From the NCBI GenBank assembly GCA_028565635.1, contig JAOXYB010046946.1, positions 1 to 44,776 on the forward strand: a DNA stretch of 44,776 nt, read 5' to 3'. This DNA is from Phoronis ovalis (Eukaryota; Phoronida; Phoronidae). The stretch's first letter is position 1, and each line of letters opens with the position of its first letter. Below the pieces are notes generated by a model. That model did no database searches and was not told the origin of the DNA. It was given only the letters and a program-made list of their open reading frames with translations. The position numbers and the translations under genes are program-made. This document shows, in pieces, positions 12,701 to 22,800 of the stretch.

Positions 12701-15700
12701 TATACCTAAAGTGTAGTGACGATCTTCGAAATCTTCGACTTTTTGAACCACTTCCAATTTTAGATCATTAACATCCATTCTAGGGTTGGGCTTTACATAG
12801 TTTATGGAAGGCACAAGTTTACGATGGTGAAACATCAAAGCAGTTTTGATGATACTAACAATACCAGCAGCGCATTCCATGTGACCGAAGTTGCCTTTAG
12901 CTGATCCAATCTTCAGTGGTGTATTTCTGTGTGGTGCAAATGTTTTGCCAAGTGCTTCAGCTTCTATGGGATCACCAACAGGCGTACCAGTACCATGGGC
13001 TTCAACATAGTCTACTTTCGCAGGAGGAATACCAAATCTGGCATAAGCTGTTTTCATAAGTTTAAGCTGTGCACTTGTTGATGGCATGGTGATACTCTGG
13101 CTGTTACCATTATCTCCAATTACAGTACCACGAAGTACACAATAGATATGGTCATTATCCTGAATGGCTTTATCAAGAGGTTTAAGAATGACCGCACCCC
13201 ATCCTTCACTTCTAACATAGCCTTTCGCATCTGCATCGAATGGTCGACACTGACCATCTGGGGATAAGACACCAAGTGCACTGAAACCAACAGTGATCTC
13301 AGGCATAAACAAACAGTTACTACCAGCACTTATGGCCATTTCGCATTCGTTGTTCCATAGAGCCATGCAAGCTAAATGGGTTGACGTCATGGAAGAAGCA
13401 CACGCTGTATCACATGCAAAACTGGGGCCATGAAGGTTGAAGACATAAGATAAGCGATTAGCTGCTACACTATGAGCCACACCAGTATGGACATAGGAAT
13501 TCATTAGTGTGCGATCTTCAATCAAACCAAGAGGGTAATCCATCATTCCAATTCCAACATAAACCCCTACATTGCCATTAGTTTCTTCAGGAATAATACC
13601 CGCATCTTCAAAAGCTTCCTCCGTGACTTCAAGCAGATGTCGTTGCTGAGGGTCCATCATGGTCGCTTCACGTGGGGAAATTTTGAAATATGAATGATCA
13701 AACATGTCCACGTCACTACAGAATCCAGCTTTCTTGGTAATGTGAGTCCCTGGATGGGTATGATCAGGGTTGTAATACAAATCAAGGTCCCATCGGTCTT
13801 TTGGAACTTCAATGATGCAGTCTTTACCGTCATGGACAACATTCCAGAAATCTTTTGGTGTTTTAACATTTCCGGGCATCCTGCAACCTAGAAACGCAAG
13901 ATATTTTTGCAATGTTCATTTATATTGAAATCATGTTTCTATATCCACATAAGATTATTTTTGCTAAAAATTCTATGGCGTAATGAGCTCGTTGAAGTAA
14001 AAAACATGCAACAAATATCTTTTTTCGAAAACAAGAAAATGTGTCCATTTGAATACACTGACGATTTCGAGAGAAATATTTCAAAGTGGATAATGTAGAT
14101 TATGCAAAAGAATAAAAAATTCGCATCATGCAATGCATGCTGTTTGGTTACTTTTCAGTTTATTTATTGCAGTCACATAAAATAACAAAATTTAACAACG
14201 CAGATGGCATTCGATGGAGGAACAATAGATATAAAGTATTTTTTTTGCTTTTTGTGTTTATGTGTGATAAAACAATCAACAAGGGGGAAAACTGGCATAT
14301 TGCAAAACACATTTTACTTTAATTTAATTTTTGCAAAATATATGAAATCAGTGGTTTTAGGCACTCGTAGGTTTTCACTTTATGTCTTGTTTACAAAAAA
14401 AGAAATAGTATATTTAACTATCTGGTAGCATTATCCTCCTTCGATCAACATGTCAAGTGACCGCGTCAAAAAAAAAATTTAGATACTTCAGATTGTAATT
14501 CTAATTAGTCTTGAATTAGATCAACTAAACAAAGGGGTGCCAAATTGATAATTTCCCTCCATTTCTAAAAACATGTAACATAATAATGTTCTATTTACCT
14601 ATACCAATCAGAGCTATTGGGAAATACTTGTTATCACCGCCTGATGTTCCATTAGAAGTCGCAGCCTGAAAAAAATCTCCGAGTTAATAACGACAGGTTT
14701 TCAGCTACTAGCCATTGTAAGAATTAGTTATTTCGTTGTTTTAAGCTATATCCAACTCTTCTGTGTCCACCTCGAAATTCGCATGTTGTTTTCAACGTTT
14801 TAATGGAAAAAAATTTGAAACATTTTTTATCAGCGGAAGTGATATTTAAAATATTCAAAATTTCATAATTTTTTATTGTGTCGTTTTTTTAGGAAAGTTC
14901 TTGACAATAAGCATTCGAAATCGCTGGTTACATGTACGAGTACAATTGGATCACGCTGTTCATTTGATATGACCTTTAATTATCATTATTACCTTTAAGG
15001 TAGTAATAATTATGATCGTCTGTGAACACATGGTCATCCTTTTAAGGTATTACAGTAGTTTCATTGCTGATACCCGCTGAGGTCTAACTACGAGCTATAA
15101 TCGGCTATAAAGAGGGAACTTCTCTAAAAACACATTCAAAAGCTCTGAAATTTGAAATCCTGTTAGGTATTATATTACTCACGCAGATAAAAATATCTCA
15201 TAATTTTTTTTCACTAAAGCGCTTTTTAAAAACTAACATACGAATTTCAGGATGACACGGGAGAGTGGAATATACTTTAAATTAATATAGTTTTCATGTA
15301 CATGTAGCTTAAAAATCAGTGCGTGGACAGATTAACACTGACGAAACAAATTTTATAAACGTAAATATGATTATAAAACAAATATGAAACTGCAGATTAT
15401 AACATGTTTTCCGAATGGTAAATGATCAAAAATACGAAGTTATAAATGAAACGTCTATATCTATTTTATATATACATATATTCACTCTAGGAGAAGTGAT
15501 TTTTGTTTTGAAAAATTCTATTATATGTATATACATATATACGGTTGGTTTTAGTAACGTGTAAAACAGAAAAAAATGCTACTGAGACACCTGGTGAGCA
15601 AACTATTTATGTTAAACTTTAGCAAGGGTTTATAAAAACACCAGGTTAAACATTTTTGCCAAATATTTAACCTAAAAATTGAAATTTACTAATCAACACA

Positions 15701-16043
15701 ACGTGTTTTTAGTTTTCAAGTATGCATATCAAATATCTGTTTTATACAGTTATTTTAAAAAAGCATTTTTTGTAACTTTACGTGTAAACTAAAAATTTCT
15801 GCAATGCGACCCGTTTTTCGGTTAAATTAAAAATCGTTCTAAATTCCATAAACTAAAAATTACAAATGTGTAACTGTACATGCAAACAATAACATCTTCC
15901 ATAAAAATTTAGACAATTTCTGTATGTTTTCAACACGGTGAACTGATAGGAAAGTTGATTATGGTAACTGAAAATAAATGCAGGCTTTTACTCACCGAAG
16001 TTCCATCTCCATCTTTCTGCAAGTTGACATTATTCTTCTCCAT
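6520..16043 (-). CDS. Animal FAS-like polyketide synthase without thioesterase
   Basis: Four coding exons: 16043-15996, 14665-14599, 13887-7018, 6791-6520 (7257 nt, 2418 aa). Phases close as 0, 1, 1, and every junction is GT-AG. The ATG at 16043 has A at -3 and G at +4. Domain order is KS, AT, DH, methyltransferase-like, ER, KR, ACP, the arrangement of animal type I fatty acid synthase. It stops 48 residues after the ACP serine, so no thioesterase or reductase release domain is present; vertebrate FASN is about 2500 aa and ends in a TE. This fits the animal FAS-like PKS (AFPK) group known from sacoglossan sea slugs and other invertebrates (family knowledge). Expected chemistry is cytosolic iterative condensation of malonyl- or methylmalonyl-CoA with NADPH-dependent reduction; the product cannot be read from sequence. 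An alternative is a divergent second FASN paralogue that lost its TE. Confidence 0.95.
7018..13887 (-). CDS. PKS exon 3: KS-AT-DH-psiMT-ER-KR in one exon
   Basis: One 6870-nt exon. Residue numbers are for the full protein. KS (about 33-440): nucleophile Cys201 in CDTACASS, His336 in HGTGTPVGD, His374 in NFGHMECAAG. AT (about 560-870): Ser659 in GHSLGE, Arg684, His758 in RAFHTP; xAFH is the pattern usual for malonyl-type ATs. DH (about 930-1170): His948 in HWVNDRLVLP, where Asp replaces the usual Gly, and Asp1100/Gln1104 in DGAFQ. Methyltransferase-like region: FEVGGRMGG near 1370, a degenerate SAM loop. ER (about 1730-2050): NADPH loop HSATGGVGQAA near 1875. KR (about 2070-2270): TGAFGGIG at 2078, catalytic Ser2208, Tyr2221 and Asn2225 in ASYSAGN; VIDD near 2164 resembles the B-type LDD marker. 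Except for the altered DH glycine and the degenerate methyltransferase loop, catalytic residues are intact. Confidence 0.95.
14599..16043 (-). CDS. PKS exons 1-2: N-terminus leading into the KS
   Basis: Exon 1 (16043-15996) encodes 16 residues starting MEKNNVNLQ with donor GTGAGT. Exon 2 (14665-14599) encodes a Gly/Ser/Asn-rich linker then YFPIALIGI, donor GTAAAT. Joining to exon 3 (acceptor TTTCTAG at 13888) rebuilds the standard KS opening IALIGIGCRMPG across the split Gly codon. This shows that the Met at 13912 in the long open frame is not the start. The 1330-bp intron between them (14666-15995) and the 711-bp intron 13888-14598 hold only AT-rich sequence; a TATA-like palindromic stretch at about 15464-15541 is simple sequence. 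Confidence 0.88.
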
Positions 16044-16053
16044 GATTGATTGA

Positions 16054-16900
16054 CCTTGAAAAAGCACGGTAACGATTAGAAAATGTGATGTATCATATAT
16101 ATAACATTATCAAAATCTGACAGTCTATTTTTGTGTGTGGCTAACTAATATAAAATAATAGACATAAAAGTGCCAGTTTAAGAAATAGAAAAAACATCGA
16201 ATTAAAAAAACATTAAGTTTTTTTTTCAAAGACCAGAGGTTTCCATAGGTTATAAAATGGTTATAGGTGGGCTATAACTTATCATTTATTTTCTGAAAAC
16301 CGTAAACGGAGTTTTTTATATTTTCTAAAATCCTTAAAACAGAGTTATTAATTTGTTGCGTATGTGTTTATATTAGAGGCTTTTTATTTGCAATGTTTCT
16401 GTATAGCATATATTTTACGTACGAAATAATAATAGACACCAAAACAATTAAAATTTAATTAAAAAGAAATCACAGTTTCTTATTGTGGAAATCTATAAAA
16501 TTTAATAATTCTATTAAGTTCAAATTCACAATGAATAATGAACCTTGATCTATTTTACAGAATTATACAGTTATGTTTATTTAATTATATGTAAATACCC
16601 ACTCCCAATGAGCTTGTATTTCACTCTAAATATGTTTAACAATAAAAAATAAACATATTAAAATTAATCAGTCATGGTAATAACCGCTTCTATGTTTTTC
16701 TATTCTTTAGCTAAACTTAACCCTCCTCAGCAGCACCTTTTATATGAATCTGCTCAACAGTTTTAATTTTTATTCAAATAAATAATTCTTTGCCATCTAC
16801 TTTACGTTGATAAGCTTCTTCAAAACAAATTTTCCATATCAAATTTTAACTACTTACGTTTTGTTTGATCGGTTGACAGTGATGACCAGTGATTTGTGTT
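16054..16900 (-). other. PKS 5' UTR exon and first intron
   Basis: A donor (CAAAAC then GTAAGT, GT at 16857-16856) ends a short leader of about 16900-16858. It would splice to the acceptor CTTTTTCAAG at 16055, 11 nt before the ATG. The 798-bp intron shows no other feature. Inferred from splice signals and the promoter just upstream; no transcript evidence. Confidence 0.5.
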
Positions 16901-16930
16901 CGCACTGACGTTATTCGCGCACTCTTATAG
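16901..16930 (-). promoter_or_regulatory. PKS core promoter: TATA box
   Basis: Reading the minus strand, CTATAAGAG starts at 16930. A start site 30 bp downstream falls near 16899, in GCGAACACAAATC, which leads directly to the 5' UTR donor at 16858. TCAGTG at 16908-16903 resembles an initiator but is about 8 bp too close to the TATA box. The spacing to a good splice donor makes this the best promoter candidate. Confidence 0.45.
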
Positions 16931-17069
16931 CCGGAAAGTTCCAAGCGTCGAACCGGCATCGAATACACCAGCACATTACACCTGCCATAACTCATAAAAA
17001 AATTGACCAATGACTGTACGTCATCGATATCTGTGTTCCCGTTCTGTCTACGTGTTCTGTGATACAATT

Positions 17070-19478
17070 ATTTATTTATAATACATCCTTAATGAATGAT
17101 ATAATGCCAACCCATATTCATGTCAACATATTATTGTTAGTAAACCAATTAGTATAGGTCTATCACATCAATCATTAACTATATCGTTATTTCTCAGGTG
17201 CATACATACCTTTAAATATCCCGCATTACCTACAGGGAATAATATCAATTTCTGTGATTGAAAAATTAGAAAATTTTAGGTGAAATTTGAAAAGCACAAC
17301 CTATGCAGTGGCCTCAACTATGTAGTGTAAATATTGCAAGCTACCAAGAACGAGTTATATCATTGGATTAATTTAAAACATGAAGAAATTGAGACTAGCG
17401 ATAGAGTTGAGAAATATCATCGAACAAATATATCTTAGAATTTTTTTTTCAGCAAAAAAACCTGGATCAAACCTATGAGGATGATTAAACAACTAGTTTT
17501 GGTGCATCGAAGATAAAACGCTGGTAAATTTGCAAAAAGCGCTTTAACAAGTCAAACATGGAAGCAACAACGAAAAGCTGGAAGTAATTTTGCACTAAAG
17601 CAAAGCATACTCTCGGTTAAAATGCAATTCTATAATTTGGTTAAAAATGGGAGCTTTAGTGCCAGGTTACAATAAACTTCGTAAATCTTGTTCTCTGGAT
17701 TATTTCTGCATTTTCATAGTAAAATTTCCTTTCAATAAGAAAAAATATATACAACACATGTTTCTCAAAGTAAAGAATTAGGGATCTTTACAACCACTAA
17801 AGACAGCTGGAATTTTTATGAAGTTCGTCATCACTATGCAAGATATAGTTTTAGAGATCCTTCTCGGCAAATCACTGTTTTCATTCAGTTACAAAAGTTA
17901 CCGCCATGAAGCGGTCAATCAGCCGGCCAGTAAATATAAATTTACACACGACTTACTAATATCATAATGACCGTTAGAACTATAAGGTATCACGCCAGAA
18001 TAATTACCAGTATACCAGATAGCAAATAGTAGTTGAGAGAGGCATGTGGTTCAGCTTTTAAATTATTAATCAAGTATTTAAAAACAAATAAGGGTAATAA
18101 ACTTTTTTTAAATATTTGTACCAGTATGATGATTGCAGAGGTGGGGGAGAAGGAGTTGAGAGGGTGGTGTATTTCAGATTTTATTTTTAATTAAATACTT
18201 GTAAATATAATGTTGGTAATTAGTTAGTTGTTGACATATTTCTCTCTTGACAATCTAGATTCTTGCACTTCATATCTGCTTTTCCGTAATATAAATTTTC
18301 TTTTAAGCTTTTTTTTTCTCACCAGGTGGATTCACTGATAAATGCAAATTTTCCAAATAAACAAGTTGTTTTGTTATTTAAATGGTTACATTGGTATCAA
18401 AAAAAATGAATGGCTATTTAAGTTTTCACTATGGTAAAGGCATGATTATCGCGAAATTTATTTTATTTATTCACGAATGGAATAGTAGTTAACAACATTT
18501 TCAAGGGAATGTTTTAAATCTCTCGAGTACATTCCACTATATATTTTAACATCCCAGCATGCATCACTGAATATTTGTCATGGTAGCTTATTAGTTCGCG
18601 AAACAAATAAAGTGCATATTTTTTATCAGCAATTGCATTGTACCTTCACATAAATTATGAAATTCCAAAGCGGCCAGTGAATAAAAACATTTAAAAAAAG
18701 TGAAACATATAAGTAGATTATAGAAAAGACGATAAGCTTAAAAACATCCTATGCATAAAAATCTGGTCTGTAGAATTTTTTTTTTAGTGTCAAATTTGCA
18801 CTAGATTTCCATACTGCATGCATTTTTATTCAAAAGCCTATTGAAAATTCTGCCAGTTTTATATCTGCATTTCGTCTGTAGTTGGGAGTTTCACAGTAAA
18901 CGTTTTTTTTATTATGAAACCTCATATCATAGTGATAAATCTAAGCATCATAGTATTTAGAAATGCTTTTTAATAAAAACAAACAGGATAGGATGAAATT
19001 AGTATATTTTTCTTTTTACATGAGATACAAATAAGTGGCAGTGTTCAGCTGAACACATAATCTTGTGACTTTATTAGTACAAGCTTACATCTAATTAATA
19101 TTTCCCAAATATATACAATTGTTATTAATATTTATGGTTTACTACAAAATATAAATAGTGATTACACAAAACAGATCGCTGGCTAAAGATCTCGATAAAA
19201 CATCAAACACTTAAAAATACAGGTTACATAAATTTATGGTAACTAGACAATGTATTCGTTACAATGTAATTTTTTTTTCATCACACACAATACTTTCCAG
19301 ACATGAATTTCCAGTTTGTAGATACCTCAGTGAACTAATTCAATGTATATTCTGCAAAAATGTCTTTACTAAGGGAAATATATCATAATGATTTCTAAAT
19401 CTCAACACCAGATGATAGGATGTGCCTTTAATTTTATAATATACAAAGCCATCACCATGCTAGTGATCTTAAGGATGG
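17070..19478. other. Intergenic spacer between PKS promoter and RRM1 3' end
   Basis: About 2.4 kb of AT-rich DNA with many A and T runs. No open frame over 60 codons, no coding motif, no tRNA and no clear repeat was seen on either strand. It should contain any distal regulatory DNA of the synthase gene, but none can be identified by eye. Confidence 0.5.
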
Positions 19479-19484
19479 TTTATT
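19479..19484 (-). terminator. RRM1 poly(A) signal
   Basis: AATAAA on the minus strand, about 170 nt downstream of the RRM1 stop codon. The distance is typical of an animal 3' UTR. Confidence 0.55.
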
Positions 19485-19654
19485 AAGAGGTGCAGTGGAA
19501 AAAATAACAGAATATCTGAAGTTTGTTATTGTCCATATAATGTAACGAAATCCCTTTCTGGTGGTGATTTGAATTGAATCCGTATACAACTTTTGCTAAA
19601 ATAGCATAGATATGTGATATTTTGGAATTATTGCTGGAATCAAATGTTAGCATT

Positions 19655-19837
19655 CTAACCACTGCACATCAAACATGCCTCTTTGTTCTGTAAAGAACAA
19701 GCCAACGCAGCCTCATTTTGTTCTCTTTCTTCCTCTTTTGTCTTAGTCGTGCTGGCAAGTTTTGTCTTATCAACGGTAAACTTAATTGCCTGAGCTGCAG
19801 CCTTGGTACGCAAGTAATACATTCCAGTTTTTAATCC
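19655..19837 (-). CDS. RRM1: RRM1 exon 16: radical-transfer tyrosines and redox tail
   Basis: Begins [11 protein letters not shown], carrying the Tyr pair of the radical-transfer path. It continues through a Lys/Glu-rich flexible linker ([18 protein letters not shown]) to CLMCSG and the stop. The linker lets the CLMC cysteines swing between the active site and thioredoxin/glutaredoxin (family knowledge). Confidence 0.96.
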   Translation of the reverse strand, partial: GLKTGMYYLRTKAAAQAIKFTVDKTKLASTTKTKEEEREQNEAALACSLQNKEACLMCSG

Positions 19838-22800
19838 CTGCAACAAATATCAGCATATCAGATGAATATCTTTGGTAGCTGTTTTTGTTACAAAGCAATG
19901 TAATATTTTTATCAGATAACAGACATTTTACAAAAGGGACTTCGGAGATGTATTAGTTTACCTGCTCTTTTAAAAGGATCTATGTTTAAATACCATAAAA
20001 AATACTGATTACATTCAATTTTTTTCCACTAATTTGTTTAAAATATAAAGAGTTATTTTTTCTACTTACCAGTTTCCAAGCATAGAAGTGCATGCTTGTG
20101 AGCTTGCCATAATTAGGCTCTGCAATGTGTACATTTAGTGATTGACTTTGATCAATGTATGCACCTCGGTCAGCAGCCATTTTGATAATTGTCTTCTGGG
20201 AAATCTCCCAAACAGTCTTGTAGAGGGCTTTGAGATCATCAGGAATTTCTTCAATAAGCTGTAATACAATCAAATAATGTTGCCTAAAAATGTAAATTTA
20301 GCGTAAGCATTAGGGATCATCTCAAAAGTTATCGCAATGACCGCAAACATATAGTGTTTTGTATAGGAATTACCCCCATCCCCCTTGGTCAAACATAGGG
20401 GGTTAGTGAGATTTGAACGTCACGCAGGTGTAAAAACTGACAACCAATTTCAAGAGCGAAATCAAGGCCATCCAATACTTTTTCAAAAGGCGGGTGTGAG
20501 AGAAAAATATCAGTTCAGTAATTGAAAAAGGTCGCTGAAACGTCTCCGTGCTGCCAGAAAAAAATGACAAGCAAAAAAAAGGGTCACATTTCCACTCCTA
20601 TTGTAACAATACGCCCAGAATAAGTGCCGTAAACAAAAGAAAAATGGTTTCTGTTCCAAAGGGAGGGGGGTGTCATGTCGTATCGTATCTATACTTGGCA
20701 TGATTTTTTCATTTCGCACTAAACCACAAATGTAGGGGGATTTTAACCCCCCTGCCCCCTATACAAAACACTATACGTTTGTGGTCATTGCGATAACTTT
20801 TGAGATGATCCCTTACTACCTTATAAATAGCCTGCATTAGAATCAACTGTTAGCATGAGACAATATTCTTTGCAGAACGAACGTCAGGCTAGAATATTTT
20901 AAAAACACATTTGTTCCAATTAAGGTTAATATGAAAAATAATTGTCTGCCAAAATTACCTGTATGGATCCATTGTTGGCTATCATCTGATTTTTCATCTC
21001 GTCATTCCATAAGCCCTTCTCTGTCAAATCCTTTAATAAATGGTGATTAACAACCTAAAAAAGATTAAATTTCATCAACTAGGATTAAACAAAACAGAGT
21101 GAACTACAAGACGAGGCGGTAGACCAAAGGCAAAAATAGCATTGGTGCATAAACTGTGTACTTCCATTATATCAAGATCAACATGCAAAGAATTCAAGGA
21201 TTACTATTAAGAGCATATATAGTATTTTCAAAAAGTTGTTTTTAATCAAGCCACAAGTCAATTATTTTCGTTCAAAGTATCAAAGTTTTCAGTAATTACC
21301 TGAAATTCACCTGATAACACTCTTCTTGTGTAAATGTTGCTGGTGTATGGTTCAATGGCTTCATTATTTCCAAGAATTTGAGCAGTGGAGGCCGTGGGCA
21401 TAGGAGCTAGCAGCAAACTGTTACGAATACCATACCTAAATGAATTTTAAAAATAGTTATATGACCAGCTTAGGCAGACATTTCCTCTATGACAAGACAC
21501 TGGGGATTAATGCAAAATTATGTAGAAAAAGATATTGTTTCATGAAGGGAAATGTTTACTCTAATTATATATCTATCCATTCTAGCAGTCTGCAGAACAT
21601 TTTTCCAAAGAGGCTGCACAACGTCAGCTAGCAGAATGAATTAACCTACTTTGGTGTGCATTTTGAATTATTTTATGACTCAACATAATAATTGTTAAAC
21701 ACCTAATTTTAATAAATGTTAGTGAATTTAAATGACCTTTCACAAACACCAAGTAACATTTTAAAACAATGTAATCTCCATGATAAGTGAGTAAAATATT
21801 TACTTAGCAATATCTTTTTTCAAACCTTCCCAGTCTTGGAGTTTAGAAGGTGTCACTCCCCACATATCATATTGTAGAATCTAATAAAAGTTAAATAGAG
21901 AAATTACTACAAGTAGACGTCTGATAATAAATTATTACACAAGTTTTGTATAAACTACATATACTGTGAAACATTCTTTCATTACAATAAATACATGGTG
22001 CTTTTGCGATAGAAGATTAAAAAATTGCAGTTGGAGAAGGTCTTAAGTCATTTCCACTAAGTAACTTCATATTCTTTAAACTAATGTAATATAAGCTTAC
22101 CCCTTTACTAACGGGAGATCCTTCGTATGTTTCATATGGTCCGTTTTCTTTGGCAAGTTCACAGCTTGCTTTTAAAGCACCGTAATAGATTGTTTCAAAG
22201 ATTTTCTTGTTCAAGTCTTGAGCCTCTTCACTTTCGAATGGGAAACGCATCAAAATAAAGGCATCTGCTAATCCTTGAACCCCAATACCAATAGGACGAT
22301 GTCTCATGTTTGATCTTTTGGCCTGCAGACAGAAGCAAATTTTATTTAATACTTAATTGCTCTTTCATATCCCCAAAAAGGAAAAGTTAAATTAAACAGT
22401 GTAAAAAGTTAAACTTGAAATCTAGCTGTTGTTCATAACATAAAGCCCATTTGGTTTATAATTGTGAGTTTGCGGGTCAGTTTAGTAATTAATTCTTTTT
22501 AACTTTTCCAGTACATTTACTTAAGAACACAGATGGAGACCATTGGTTTTCACAGAAAGACTTTTTGAATCTATATACACTAGCGTATAGCACATAGCAC
22601 CAGATATTTTCTACTTTGTAATTTTATTTGAATTTAAATAAGTATGTGGCATTTGACTGTCTTAATAAATGCACAACGGCTAGCTAACTTTACCTCTTCC
22701 ACAGGGTAATAGTTGATGTCTATAATGCGATTTAGATTTTTTGTGATGACTCCTGTTACATATGCAAGTCTCTCAAAATCAAATGTTCTGTCTGGGTTCA

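Noticed and set aside
13888-13912. Met at 13912 as the PKS start codon
   Set aside because: A splice acceptor (TTTCTAG) lies between it and the conserved KS sequence, and joining to exon 14665-14599 restores the standard IALIGIGCRMPG opening.
15464-15541. TATATACATATAT palindromic stretch in the PKS intron
   Set aside because: Simple AT-rich alternation with no flanking duplication.
16846-17067. 73-codon minus-strand frame at the PKS promoter
   Set aside because: It spans the TATA box and the 5' UTR donor and shows no protein motif.
20510-20719. 69-codon frame inside the Harbinger-like MITE
   Set aside because: Too short for a transposase and without a DDE-type motif.
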